DNA of 64,000 bases from Clostridioides difficile (GTDB lineage: Bacteria > Bacillota > Clostridia > Peptostreptococcales > Peptostreptococcaceae). Position 1 is the first letter of the stretch; every line of letters begins with the position of its first letter. Under the pieces are notes generated by a model. It was given only the letters and a program-made list of their open reading frames with translations. It made no database searches and was not told the DNA's origin. The stretch lies in contig NZ_JRHN01000039.1 of NCBI RefSeq assembly GCF_001299635.1, positions 186,001-250,000 of the forward strand, in the 5' to 3' direction. Position numbers and translations under genes: made by a program. This document shows, piece after piece, positions 54,952-64,000 of this stretch.

Positions 54952-56745
54952 CTATATAGCTCTAGTATATACTTTTAACCATTCTCTTTCTTCATCAGTT
55001 AAGAAAGAAGATATTTTATCATAAACTAGTTTATGATACCAGTTTAAATAATCTTTTTCATCTTGATTCATTAACTCTGGAACTATACCATCTAAGTCAA
55101 TAGGAGCTAATGTAACAACTTCAAACTCCATAAATTGACCATAGAAGTTCTTTTCAGCTTTTCTAACTACTATTTCATTCTCTGTTCTTATACCATGAGA
55201 ACCTTCTATATATATACCTGGTTCATTAGTAGTTACCATTCCTTCTTCAAGAACTGCACTATCAAATCTTTCAGGTACTACTCTCCATCTAAATCCATTT
55301 GGTGCTTCATGAACATTTAGCACAAATCCTATACCATGTCCAGTTCCACACTGATAATCTATTCCCATATTCCACATACAACTTCTAGATAATATATCTA
55401 AATTATACCCTCTACAACCATGTAAAAACTTGACTTTAGAAAGATTTATCATACCTCTTGCCACAGAAGTAAAGTGTAGTTTTAACTCATCACTTATAGG
55501 TCCTAATACTGTAGTTCTAGTTATATCAGTAGTTCCATCATAATATTGTCCACCTGAATCTACTAAGAATAACCCTTCAGCTTCTAACTTATAGTTTGAT
55601 TCTGGAGTAGCACTATAGTGCATCATAGCTGCATGCTCTTTATATGCAGCAATTGTATTGAAACTTGGCTCAAAGAAACCTTCTTGTTCTCTTCTTAAGT
55701 TTTCTAATTTTTCAGTAGCACTTATTTCAGTTATTTCAATTTTACCAACATTTGTCTTTAACCAGTACATGAATTTAGTGAAAGCTACACCATCTTTAAT
55801 GTGTGAGTTTCTTATATTTTCTAATTCTATTTCATTTTTTTGTGCTTTAAAGAACATTACTGGATTAAATTCATCAACCTTCTCAACTTCACAAGGTATG
55901 TTATTGTAAATCGCATAGTTAAGCTTAGTTCCATCTACTAAAACTTTTTCAGCCTTGTCTATAGATTTTACAAACTCATATACATCATTATATGGCTTTA
56001 TTTGAACATTCTCTTTAGCTAGTTCATTTAATATTTCTTCATTTAATTTGCTCTCATCAACAAATAGGTAAACTTCTTTTAAAGTTATTACTGCATAAGA
56101 AAGTACAACTGGATTGTATTTAACATCTCCACCTCTTATGTTAAACAACCATGCTATATCATCAAGAGTAGTTATTACATGAGTAGAAGTACCCTTTTCA
56201 CTCATTTTTTCTCTTAATCTACTTAATTTTGAACTAAAACTTTCTCCACAATATTTAACATCTAATAAGAATGCCTTACTATCTGATAAAGCAGGTCTAT
56301 CTTTCCATACACTATCTATTAAATCATATTGGTATTCTACCTTTATTCCTTTTTTAGATAATTTTTCAGCTAATGTAGCTCCTTCTCTAGCACATATAAC
56401 TCTACCATCAAACCCTAAAGTTCCACCTTCAGGAATATTTGTATATAAATATTCATCTGTAGTTGGGCAACCTTCTTGTCCCATTTTAAATAATTTTATA
56501 GTACTTCCTTCTAATTGAGACTCTGCCTGTATGAAATATCTTCCATCTGTCCATAATCCAGCTTCATCTTTAGTAACAATAACTGTACCAGCTGAACCAT
56601 TAAATCCTGATATAAATTCTCTTGATTTAAAGTAATCTCCTACATATTCACTTTGATGATTATCAGAAGATGGAATCATATAGGCATCTATATTTTTTTC
56701 TTCCATAAGTCTTCTTAATTCACTTAATCTGTCTTTTATATTCAC
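54952..56745 (-). CDS. Xaa-Pro aminopeptidase, M24B family
   Basis: 597 residues, the long three-domain form: two creatinase-like N-terminal domains (about 1-310) and a C-terminal pita-bread domain. Metal ligands: Asp in LVDSGGQYYDGTTDITRT (two Asp, about 400-415), His in GTGHGIGFVLNVHE, Glu in TNEPGIYIEGSHGIRTEN and a later Glu (FMEFEVVTL). It releases the N-terminal residue before proline. Together with two peptide transporters nearby it suits peptide-based nutrition. Confidence 0.92.
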   Translation of the reverse strand: MNIKDRLSELRRLMEEKNIDAYMIPSSDNHQSEYVGDYFKSREFISGFNGSAGTVIVTKDEAGLWTDGRYFIQAESQLEGSTIKLFKMGQEGCPTTDEYLYTNIPEGGTLGFDGRVICAREGATLAEKLSKKGIKVEYQYDLIDSVWKDRPALSDSKAFLLDVKYCGESFSSKLSRLREKMSEKGTSTHVITTLDDIAWLFNIRGGDVKYNPVVLSYAVITLKEVYLFVDESKLNEEILNELAKENVQIKPYNDVYEFVKSIDKAEKVLVDGTKLNYAIYNNIPCEVEKVDEFNPVMFFKAQKNEIELENIRNSHIKDGVAFTKFMYWLKTNVGKIEITEISATEKLENLRREQEGFFEPSFNTIAAYKEHAAMMHYSATPESNYKLEAEGLFLVDSGGQYYDGTTDITRTTVLGPISDELKLHFTSVARGMINLSKVKFLHGCRGYNLDILSRSCMWNMGIDYQCGTGHGIGFVLNVHEAPNGFRWRVVPERFDSAVLEEGMVTTNEPGIYIEGSHGIRTENEIVVRKAEKNFYGQFMEFEVVTLAPIDLDGIVPELMNQDEKDYLNWYHKLVYDKISSFLTDEEREWLKVYTRAI

Positions 56746-56915
56746 AACAAGACCTCCTCAAAATAATAGTTTTAATAACTAAATATATAAGTATGTAAAG
56801 TTTATTACATAAATATTTCTCTTATAATTTATATAAATCTTATACACTCTAATTATCACAATTATAATTTTAATTATATTATGTATCTGTGTAAAGCTTT
56901 TTTTCATAATTAAAG

Positions 56916-56956
56916 AGGAAATTACATTTTTATTTTATATTTAAATGTAATTTCCT
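56916..56956 (-). terminator. Terminator of the second POT gene
   Basis: Fourteen-bp perfect stem AGGAAATTACATTT (56916-56929) / AAATGTAATTTCCT (56943-56956). Confidence 0.8.
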
Positions 56957-56980
56957 TTATTTTCACTAATTTAGTATGAA

Positions 56981-58372
56981 TTATTCTTCTTTTGTTAATA
57001 AATCCATAGCCATTAATTTTGTTAATATATTTCTTATTCCTAATAATATTAAACCAAATATTATTAATACTGATGCTATTCCTCCAAATATCTGTAAAAA
57101 ACCAAGTGTAGCTGTAAAACCAGCAATTTTCCCTGATAATAAACTCGCAAAGAAACTTGTTAAATACCATGCTCCCATAGATAATGTAGCATACTTAGCT
57201 GGAGCTAATTTATTAAACATCGCAAGTCCTATAGGAGACAAAAATAATTCACCTACTGTTGTAAATATATAAGTTACTACTATAAACAACATGCTAGCCT
57301 TTACCATTCCATTTGGACCGTTAGCTAATGTAGAAAATACCATCACTATAAAACCAACACCCATTATTATCATTCCTAAACCCATTTTAACTGGAATAGA
57401 AAAGTCACCTCTTTTAGTATTAGATAATTTAACCCATAAAGCAGCTAATACTGGGCATAAAGCTACACATAATATAGCATTTAGTGATGTAAGCCATGCT
57501 ACTGGCATTTCAAATCCAAATACAGTTCTATTTACATTATCCCTTACATAAATCATAAATGAACTTTGTGTTTGATAGTATGCTGTCCAGAATAAGACCA
57601 CAAATAAAAATAAAACAACCATTGCTATTATTCTATTTTTCTCTAACTTAGTAAGTGGTCCATACTCAATTTTTTCACCTTTATTTCCTTTAGTAACAGG
57701 ATGTTTTCCAATTTCATTTAGTAATTTTGGCGCAAGAAGTGTAAATATAATCATACCTAACATCATACCTATACCACAAATTAAAAACGCCATCTTGTAT
57801 CCATAAGATACTATATCACCACTTGCTCCTCTTACTGCAAAGACATTATCAGAAAGCAATCCACATATTATTGGAGCTATAAATGCTCCTACATTTACTG
57901 CCATATAGAATAAACTGTATGCTGCATCTTTTCTCGATACATCAGTTTTAGGATATATATCCCCAACTATATTTGAACAACTTGATTTAAAAAAACCATT
58001 TCCTAAAATGATTATTGATAGGCCTACCCAAACCATTGCAATAGATGTTGATGAAGCAAATAGTACAAAATCGCCTATTGCTATTAAAAGTGCACCTATA
58101 GAAATACATTTTTGTTGACCTAAAACTTTATCTGCTAACCAGCCACCAACTAATGGCGTAAGATATATAAGACCTGTAAATAATCCAAACATAGATGTTG
58201 CTTCTTGTGTAGAAAGGCCTAAACCGCCTTGAGCTATACTTGCTGTAAAAAATAATACCAATAAAGCTGTTAAACCATAATAACTAAATCTCTCCCATAA
58301 AATTGTCATGCAAATAAGCCAAAAACTCTTCGGATGACCAACTTTTTTAGATACGCTTTCTGTATTTGACAT
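56981..58372 (-). CDS. POT/PTR-family peptide transporter
   Basis: 463 residues, about 14 hydrophobic segments. Helix 1 carries the proton-coupling motif ending WERFSYYG, followed by GLSTQEATSMFGLFTGLIYLTPLVGGWLADKVLGQ. Imports di- and tripeptides with H+. Start at 58372 with GGGGGC upstream. Confidence 0.9.
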   Translation of the reverse strand: MSNTESVSKKVGHPKSFWLICMTILWERFSYYGLTALLVLFFTASIAQGGLGLSTQEATSMFGLFTGLIYLTPLVGGWLADKVLGQQKCISIGALLIAIGDFVLFASSTSIAMVWVGLSIIILGNGFFKSSCSNIVGDIYPKTDVSRKDAAYSLFYMAVNVGAFIAPIICGLLSDNVFAVRGASGDIVSYGYKMAFLICGIGMMLGMIIFTLLAPKLLNEIGKHPVTKGNKGEKIEYGPLTKLEKNRIIAMVVLFLFVVLFWTAYYQTQSSFMIYVRDNVNRTVFGFEMPVAWLTSLNAILCVALCPVLAALWVKLSNTKRGDFSIPVKMGLGMIIMGVGFIVMVFSTLANGPNGMVKASMLFIVVTYIFTTVGELFLSPIGLAMFNKLAPAKYATLSMGAWYLTSFFASLLSGKIAGFTATLGFLQIFGGIASVLIIFGLILLGIRNILTKLMAMDLLTKEE

Positions 58373-58738
58373 AAAAAACGCCCCCTCATTGTTTTTATAG
58401 TTAAATTTAGTACTAAGATTACATTAATCATTTTAGTACATACTTATAATATCATCTTTTTTATGTTTACTCAATAGATTACCATCAGTATTTTCATTTT
58501 TTTATTATTATTTTTAAAATTATGAAAAATATTATTTTTCCAGTATTTTAAACTAAAAATATTAATATATATATATTTAAATAATATCTTTAATATTTAA
58601 TTTTTTTTGTATTTATTTTTTTGATTTTCATTTATTTTTATTTAAATAATTCAATTATGAAATATTTTTTATTAACCTTTTTTGCAAGTTATTTTTTTAT
58701 CAATTCATGTGTGTAAATTGTTTTTATTATGAAATAAC
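58373..58738. other. Intergenic region, no gene seen
   Basis: About 365 bases of extremely AT-rich DNA between the POT gene start and the foldase terminator. It contains runs of T and A and no recognisable gene or structured leader. The POT promoter presumably lies at its left end. Confidence 0.45.
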
Positions 58739-58786
58739 AAAAGCTATTTTAAATTCTCTATTTGAGAACAAAAATAGCTTTTATCT
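58739..58786 (-). terminator. Terminator of the foldase gene
   Basis: Twelve-bp outer stem AAAAGCTATTTT (58739-58750) / AAAATAGCTTTT (58771-58782) plus an inner TTCTC/GAGAA stem. Confidence 0.82.
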
Positions 58787-58825
58787 ATATATCAAGATTT
58801 TCTTTTTTTAATAAATTGACTTAAA

Positions 58826-59968
58826 TTATTGTTTAGCTTTCATTTGGTATTTATCTGTAATTTTAACTTTATATTTTTCTTTTAAATTTGTTATAAGTAA
58901 ATTTTGTTTTTCTGATGTTAGACTACTTACTAAATCTGATTTTATTTCTTCGAATGGTTGATATTTTTCATCTGTCTTCTTAATTATATGATATCCATAA
59001 TCACTTTCTACAAGTTTACTAGATATTTCACCTTTTTTCAATGCAAATGCAGCCTTTTCAAAAGACTCAACCATCTGACCTTTACCAAAGAATCCTAAAT
59101 CTCCACCTGACTCTGCACTACTATCTTCAGAATACTTTTTGGCTAGAGTAGCAAAGTCTTCTCCAGCTTGTGCTTTTTTAAGTATCTCTTCAGCTTCTTT
59201 TTTAAGTTCAGCTTTTTTACTATCACTAACTTGTTTACCTTTATCATCAACAGTTTTTATTAAAATATGTGAAGCTCTAACCTGTAAATAATTGCTCTTG
59301 TTTTTATTGTAATAATTCTCAGCTTCTTTATCAGTCACTTTTGCTTTTTCACTTAAGTATTTTGATGCTACTAGTTCTTTTTTCATATCAGCTTTTATAT
59401 ATTTTTCAGTCAAATCAAACTGCTTTAAAAATTCTTCTTTAGTCATGCCCATTGCAGATTCTATGTTAGTCATTAAATTATTATATTGAGCATCTAGTTC
59501 ATCATTAGTTATACTTACTTTTTCTTTAGCTGCTTCAGTAGATAATATGTCAGACGTAATCATAGTCTCAATCATATTTGATTCATATGAACGTATTTCA
59601 TCATCACTCATAGTAGTTTTTGCATTTAAATAAAATAATGGCTCCATTCTTTTTCTCAACATCTCACCTGTTATTTTTTTATCCCCAATAGTAGCCACTG
59701 CTTCATTGCTACTATAATGCTTTGAAGTGGCTGGTAACTTTCTTCCGGCTTCTTTGCCAAAAACATAACCTCCACCTAAGCATATAACTCCTACTGCAAC
59801 AATTGCTACAACTGCTTTAATTGTTTTGTTACTTAGTTTTATTTCTCTTTTCTTGACTTTGTTGTCAGTGTTTTTTTCATCTGACACATCATCTTTTTTA
59901 GAACTTACATTATCTGACTTTTTAATTTCATCTAATGAATTTTCTTTTGGATTTTTTTCTTCAGACAT
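58826..59968 (-). CDS. prsA: PrsA-like parvulin foldase
   Basis: 380 residues. A charged cytoplasmic tail of about 48 residues precedes one membrane helix (VVAIVAVGVICLGGGYVFG), then an extracytoplasmic chaperone region and a parvulin PpiC domain (about 230-330: ASHILIKTVDD ... SGGDLGFFGKGQMVESFEKAAFALKKGEISSKLVESDYGYHII). Unlike classical PrsA it is not an obvious lipoprotein. It should catalyse prolyl isomerisation and folding of exported proteins. Confidence 0.85.
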   Translation of the reverse strand: MSEEKNPKENSLDEIKKSDNVSSKKDDVSDEKNTDNKVKKREIKLSNKTIKAVVAIVAVGVICLGGGYVFGKEAGRKLPATSKHYSSNEAVATIGDKKITGEMLRKRMEPLFYLNAKTTMSDDEIRSYESNMIETMITSDILSTEAAKEKVSITNDELDAQYNNLMTNIESAMGMTKEEFLKQFDLTEKYIKADMKKELVASKYLSEKAKVTDKEAENYYNKNKSNYLQVRASHILIKTVDDKGKQVSDSKKAELKKEAEEILKKAQAGEDFATLAKKYSEDSSAESGGDLGFFGKGQMVESFEKAAFALKKGEISSKLVESDYGYHIIKKTDEKYQPFEEIKSDLVSSLTSEKQNLLITNLKEKYKVKITDKYQMKAKQ

Positions 59969-60078
59969 TAATATCCTCCTTAATTTTGTTTGTACAATAC
60001 TTCACTTTTATTATTTTACATTAAAATAATATTAAATGTGTGAATCAGAAATGAAACTCTCATGAATTTAAAATGAAA

Positions 60079-61185
60079 TTAAATATTTCTCAAACTATAT
60101 CTTATAAAATTTCTTCCTACTTTTGTATCTCCATACTTTAACATCTGTATAACTTCATTTTTTTCTTTTTGCAAATAAATAGAACATTCTTCTAAAGACT
60201 TAAATATCTCTAATACTTCGCCTTTTTTATTTACTAATTCAATCTTTTTCTTTCCACCTCTTTTGATTATAGACTTATATTTTTTAAAATATTCATCATA
60301 CTCCTCATCGATACATTCAAATTTATAATTCATTTTTAATGCCTCAATTTTATCATTGGTTAAAATTTCATTTCTCTTTTTATCAGAAAGTCTTGTACTA
60401 AATATCTTATCATTTAGAATATTAAATATCTCAGATGGAGATTTACTATTTTCTAAATAGCTCCATTCATTTTTACAATACTCTTCTATATTTAACACTT
60501 TACTTAAATACTTTATGGCATCTCCAAAATAATCCATATATCCATATTTTAAATTTTCTCTTATATATCCTAATGGTACTTTAAGGACTTTGCTACATTG
60601 TATATGTGTATCAAAAATATTTTCTTCTTTAGTATACAAGTTTATTGCTTTTATACTTTTTCCCCTTTTTATTTTTATTTCTTTTATGTAATCTAAATCT
60701 TCTTCTGCTAGGTATTCACTTGTTTCACATATTTGTTTTTCTTCAATACGACTTTTTAATAAAACACAACTTTCTCCTTGGTCAAGTTCTTCAACTTTTT
60801 TTGAATCATCTTTTTTATTTTTAATTAATGTTTCCTTATCTCCATCACTTATATATTTATCAATAATTACTGTTTCCACTTTATTCAATATTTTATTATC
60901 ATTATTAACATTTGTTTTTTTTATACATGGTACTTCGTTTTCATTACTACATACTATATCTTCCTTATCTAAAATTTTATCATCTTCATTAGACAAAAAT
61001 ATTTCTTGTTCTAAAACTTTAACTTCTTTATTTTCAATTTCTTTTTTATCAGTTAATACTTGTTCCTTTTCGATTAACTCTTCTTTATATAATCCCTCTT
61101 CATTTTTTAATACTATTTCACCTTCTTCTTCTGCTTTATCAAATTTTTGTCTTTTTTTCATAATACCAAACAACTTTTTTAACAC
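60079..61185 (-). CDS. Unknown protein with NUMOD-like repeats
   Basis: 368 residues. The first 150 are highly charged and low-complexity. Two related segments follow: IKAINLYTKEENIFDTHIQCSKVLKVPLGYIRENLKYG (about 180-218) and IELVNKKGEVLEIFKSLEECSIYLQKEKNEVIQMLKYG (about 318-355). Their order (short strands, then a helix-turn-helix-like turn) resembles NUMOD modules of homing endonucleases and phage DNA-binding proteins. No nuclease domain is visible. GTG start with GGAGG 8 bases upstream. Confidence 0.55.
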   Translation of the reverse strand: MLKKLFGIMKKRQKFDKAEEEGEIVLKNEEGLYKEELIEKEQVLTDKKEIENKEVKVLEQEIFLSNEDDKILDKEDIVCSNENEVPCIKKTNVNNDNKILNKVETVIIDKYISDGDKETLIKNKKDDSKKVEELDQGESCVLLKSRIEEKQICETSEYLAEEDLDYIKEIKIKRGKSIKAINLYTKEENIFDTHIQCSKVLKVPLGYIRENLKYGYMDYFGDAIKYLSKVLNIEEYCKNEWSYLENSKSPSEIFNILNDKIFSTRLSDKKRNEILTNDKIEALKMNYKFECIDEEYDEYFKKYKSIIKRGGKKKIELVNKKGEVLEIFKSLEECSIYLQKEKNEVIQMLKYGDTKVGRNFIRYSLRNI

Positions 61186-61267
61186 TCAAGGTTCCTCCTA
61201 ATACTTTCTATACCCTTATATTGCCATATAAAATATTACTTTGTCAAAACTCTTATTTAGTATATAA

Positions 61268-61702
61268 CTACTTATTACTATTTTCTTGATAATTTCTTGA
61301 TAAATCAGTTTTCCATATAACATAGTCTACAGCTATTCCAAGTGCAAGCATTATCCTTCTTATTGATAAATTCTCTATATCAAAATCATCTTCTGTGACT
61401 TTTTCATAATCACTTTTTGGCATAATAGCTTCCATAATCTTATTTAAAACCATGTCTTTTGCTAAATCACACTCTTTCGAAAAATGTTCTTCATTATCAC
61501 ATAATGATTGTGCTAAAATAACTAGTAACCTTCCCACAGTTAAAAAACCATGTTTTAGACTAAAGTTTTCATTATTATTGATTTCACCATAAATCTTATT
61601 TATAATATTATCTACTATATTAGTAACTATCTTGTTATCTTCTTCATTTATCTTTTTGATTTGTTCTAAAATAGTTTCTTCTTGTATATTTTTATTACAC
61701 AT
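61268..61702 (-). CDS. Hypothetical helical protein
   Basis: 144 residues, acidic, helical, with no signal peptide; the stretch around GFLTVGRLLVILAQSL is hydrophobic. No family recognised. AAAGGA lies 11 bases upstream of the start, and the gene is about 80 bases upstream of the NUMOD-like gene on the same strand. Confidence 0.6.
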   Translation of the reverse strand: MCNKNIQEETILEQIKKINEEDNKIVTNIVDNIINKIYGEINNNENFSLKHGFLTVGRLLVILAQSLCDNEEHFSKECDLAKDMVLNKIMEAIMPKSDYEKVTEDDFDIENLSIRRIMLALGIAVDYVIWKTDLSRNYQENSNK

Positions 61703-61967
61703 ATTTATTCACCATTCCTTTATTTAAAATTTTGCTTATAGCATAAAACTAAACATTTTATAACCTATTAATTGTTGTTTGCGACTGTTTGATGTTATAT
61801 AATAATAATCAAGCGTATATAAAAGTTATATAAAATATATAAATTAAAATTCATAGTGTAGATTCAATTATATTATTCAAATACATAATGTAAATTATTT
61901 ATCATGTAAATTGTCTATTAATACTCTATCAGAATTTATAAAAATAATATTTAAAAGGAGAAAGTAT

Positions 61968-62345
61968 ATGAAATATTCAACAATGGGTATGAAAGCAGTA
62001 AATACAAAAGAAAATGACAATAAATTTTCTAGTGGCATATTTTTAGAGCTGTACACGTTAAATTTAATGATAAAAAAAGACGATTGTGTTTATGGGAAAG
62101 AAGTTACAGATTACATAGGTAGTTTTAATTTGTCTTGGAAACCTAGTAACGGAACCATGTATCCAATAATAGAAAAAATGCTCACAAAGGGTCTTATTGA
62201 AGTTGCAACAAAAAAAGAACGTAAAAAACTCTATAAGATAACTGAAAAAGGAAGAATCTACTACAATGAGAGGGCTGCTGAGTTTAAACAAATGCTAATA
62301 GAATCGGCAAACTTTTATAATACCATTGCAAGTGAATTAGAATAA
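61968..62345 (+). CDS. PadR-family transcription regulator
   Basis: About 125 residues. Winged helix typical of PadR: LELYTLNLMIKKDDCVYGKEVTDYI, then WKPSNGTMYPIIEKMLTKGLIEVATKKERKKLYKITEKGRIYY. ATG 61968 (MKYSTMG) follows AAAGGAG by 8 bases and is preferred over 61911. PadR proteins often repress transporters or stress genes; the target is not evident. Confidence 0.85.
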   Translation: MKYSTMGMKAVNTKENDNKFSSGIFLELYTLNLMIKKDDCVYGKEVTDYIGSFNLSWKPSNGTMYPIIEKMLTKGLIEVATKKERKKLYKITEKGRIYYNERAAEFKQMLIESANFYNTIASELE

Positions 62346-62354
62346 TTCCAAAGA

Positions 62355-62385
62355 AGACCACTCTTCAAGTTAGAGTGGTCTAAAT
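62355..62385. terminator. Terminator between convergent genes
   Basis: Ten-bp perfect stem AGACCACTCT (62355-62364) / AGAGTGGTCT (62372-62381) with a 7-base loop; the T-tract is short on either strand. Confidence 0.7.
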
Positions 62386-62404
62386 TTCATATCAGTAATG
62401 CTTC

Positions 62405-63316
62405 TCATTCACTTAAGTAATTAATTAATCTAACAGCCTTTTTCAATTTAGATTTTGCACAAGCTCTTTTTTTATTTATTGTTCCTCTGCAAAGTCCAAA
62501 CATCTCTGCTATTTCTGAATCAGTATTATCCTTCATATACCACATCACTAGTATTCGTCTTTCAAATGTTGTAAGATCTTTAAATATATTAGAGCATGTA
62601 ATTCCATCAATCCAATTGTTATTTAAAAATTCTTCATCATATATATTTATAGTCATATCCTTTTCAATTATCGCAATCGACAATTGTAGATTATAAAAAA
62701 GCTCGACATAATCGAGCACTTCATCTATTTCTTTTTGTGCATTTTTATCACAAATAGTTTCTTCTATCGGTAATTGTTGATCAGAATCATATATATTAAA
62801 TATCTTTTTCTGATAGTATAGGCCCCTTGCTATAGGGTCTTTAGATAATTTTTCTAAATGTCTAAAAACATAATAATGAAAATTTCGCTTTACATAATTG
62901 TGAAAAGACGGTTTTGTATCTTTATATTTATGACACATAGATAAAAAAATAGCACATATCTCCTGTTGTATATCTTCTTTATCATTATTTGAGAATATAC
63001 CAACTATTTTTGCAACTGTCTTATCTGCAATCATTTGACCATGACCATTAACAAAATACGAATTTATTTTCAATCGTTCATGTTCTTCTTCTACAAATAA
63101 TTTAATAAAACTTCTTATTGAGTAATCCTCTATAGAATATTGTCCATATACTATTAAAGAAATATACTTATTTAACATCGCTCTAAACGAATTAATTAGT
63201 TCTTGTGCTGCATCTTTTGATCCAGCTTGTAATTCATATACCAAATCATGTATTTTTTGATACTCATTCATTCCATATTTTTGCAAATTATTTTTATAAG
63301 TTATTTTTTTTTTCAT
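62405..63316 (-). CDS. Sigma-factor-like protein
   Basis: 303 residues. The central part (about 110-165: DIQQEICAIFLSMCHKYKDTKPSFHNYVKRNFHYYVFRHLEKL) matches sigma-70 region 2, and the end (about 245-300: LTTFERRILVMWYMKDNTDSEIAEMFGLCRGTINKKRACAKSKLKKAV) matches region 4. About 100 extra N-terminal residues precede region 2, and a long acidic linker separates the regions, so it is longer than TcdR-type factors. No anti-sigma gene is visible. The two small genes upstream may be cotranscribed. Confidence 0.75.
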   Translation of the reverse strand: MKKKITYKNNLQKYGMNEYQKIHDLVYELQAGSKDAAQELINSFRAMLNKYISLIVYGQYSIEDYSIRSFIKLFVEEEHERLKINSYFVNGHGQMIADKTVAKIVGIFSNNDKEDIQQEICAIFLSMCHKYKDTKPSFHNYVKRNFHYYVFRHLEKLSKDPIARGLYYQKKIFNIYDSDQQLPIEETICDKNAQKEIDEVLDYVELFYNLQLSIAIIEKDMTINIYDEEFLNNNWIDGITCSNIFKDLTTFERRILVMWYMKDNTDSEIAEMFGLCRGTINKKRACAKSKLKKAVRLINYLSE

Positions 63317-63394
63317 ATTATATACCTTCTTAGCATTATATTATTACTTCTTATCTATTAAGATTATAAAACTATACATTTATACTAAAAATAT

Positions 63395-63655
63395 CTAATC
63401 AAATAAATATTTTCTTTCATTAAGTAAACCAGGAACTGACTTGTCTGCCAGTTTCTCTATGTATTCAAAGCATTTTGGATGTATATGCCACTTAAATTCT
63501 CTCTTTCTTTTATATTCATCTATAGAAAATTGTTCTGGTAGTATTGGCTTATTACATATTTGGCATATCATTATCTCTCCTTTTCTTGGTGGCTCTGGTA
63601 CTTTACTTCTTTTTGTAATATAATTTTCTATATTTTTATCAATAGTAAAATTCAT
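63395..63655 (-). CDS. Small putative zinc-binding protein
   Basis: About 86 residues. CQICNKPILPEQFSIDEYKRKREFKWHIHPKCFEYIEKL offers C-x2-C, two His and one Cys, a plausible zinc site. Start 63655 (MNFTID) has GGAGGGG 5 bases upstream; the ATG at 63685 lacks a site. It lies between the sigma-like gene and another small gene on the same strand. Function unknown. Confidence 0.65.
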   Translation of the reverse strand: MNFTIDKNIENYITKRSKVPEPPRKGEIMICQICNKPILPEQFSIDEYKRKREFKWHIHPKCFEYIEKLADKSVPGLLNERKYLFD

Positions 63656-63681
63656 ATTTCCCCTCCATAAGTTTGATAAAA

Positions 63682-64000
63682 TCATATATAAACTTCTGTA
63701 ATATCTTTATGTACATTCTCTTTTGATTTTAATATCATAGTTTTAATATCATAGTTCAATTTCAATTCTATTTTTTTAGTTTCACAATCTCTTATTAAAT
63801 CTGTTAATACATAACTCTTTATAACAACTGTCTTTGTAATTGAATTGTAGAGCTTTATATTAAATAACAAGTTTTTATTTTGTAAATCAAACTTCAAGAA
63901 ATAATAGTTTAAATCTTCTTTACTTATATTACATATCAATATATTATTAATAAATAACTTTAACTCATCAATGATTTTAAAGATAAGATTAACTATTTTA
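63682..64000 (-). CDS. Hypothetical protein, 5' end outside the window
   Basis: The frame ends with TGA at 63684-63682. A TTG at 63939 could be read as a start, but the frame stays open without a stop to the window edge (upstream residues include VNLIFKIIDELKLFINNI), so the true start is probably beyond 64000. About 105 residues are visible, rich in K, I, N and L. No family recognised. It ends 26 bases before the next gene's start, suggesting an operon with the sigma-like gene. Confidence 0.55.
   Translation of the reverse strand, partial: KIVNLIFKIIDELKLFINNILICNISKEDLNYYFLKFDLQNKNLLFNIKLYNSITKTVVIKSYVLTDLIRDCETKKIELKLNYDIKTMILKSKENVHKDITEVYI

Overview
The window looks like Clostridioides difficile chromosome. 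It is very AT-rich, uses clostridial start and ribosome-binding patterns, and carries together an anaerobic sulfite reductase operon with a hydrosulfide channel, a nanEAT sialic-acid operon, the germination genes cspBA-cspC, and a glutamate 2,3-aminomutase with both diagnostic substrate-site residues. The species call rests on recognising these loci, not on a database search.

Layout. 1-195: 5' part of a radical SAM gene cut by the window edge. 0.3-3.4 kb: a membrane-anchored hydrolase and an FUSC-type exporter. 3.7-7.3 kb (- strand): asrA-asrB-asrC-hsc, which reduces sulfite to sulfide and exports HS-; its promoter has a perfect CRP-type site. 7.5-13.1 kb: a c-di-GMP phosphodiesterase and a diguanylate cyclase. 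13.3-13.9 kb: a Crp/Fnr regulator. 14.0-20.5 kb: sialic-acid catabolism (nanE, nanA, SSS transporter, anomerase, O-acetylesterase, nanK, RpiR regulator). 20.8-22.7 kb: two zinc-ribbon proteins. 23.1-24.1 kb: a phage-type XRE repressor/ImmA pair. 24.4-25.6 kb: a membrane diguanylate cyclase behind a putative attenuator. 25.8-30.7 kb: a repeat lipoprotein, a hypothetical gene, asparaginyl-tRNA synthetase with a T-box leader, and a DUF3787 protein.

About 30.95-35.3 kb looks like acquired DNA. It has a rearranged conjugative-transposon gene (a TcpC/ORF13 fragment joined to a SpaA-type surface-protein fragment), a Crp-like regulator, and a three-gene cassette: a nucleotidyltransferase, a stand-alone class II aminoacyl-tRNA-synthetase-like protein, and a GNAT acetyltransferase broken by one TGG-to-TAG change. 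A palindrome placed exactly as a class II activator site precedes the cassette. This is the best candidate in the window for an undescribed system; an antibiotic-modifying or aminoacyl-transfer role is inference only.

35.4-42.7 kb (- strand): cspC, cspBA, a VWA protein and a MoxR ATPase. 43.2-54.9 kb: AI-2E-type permease, small secreted protein, eam (with an unusual leader in which a hairpin separates a strong Shine-Dalgarno from the start), a MocR regulator diverging from an Asp/Glu racemase over a near-perfect 30-bp dyad, an Ig-like surface protein, a PTS IIC-like membrane protein, a DUF6398/cupin pair and a POT transporter lacking the family proton-coupling motif. 55-64 kb: Xaa-Pro aminopeptidase, a canonical POT transporter, a PrsA-like foldase, two unknown genes, a PadR regulator, and a sigma-factor-like gene with two small genes, the last running off the edge.
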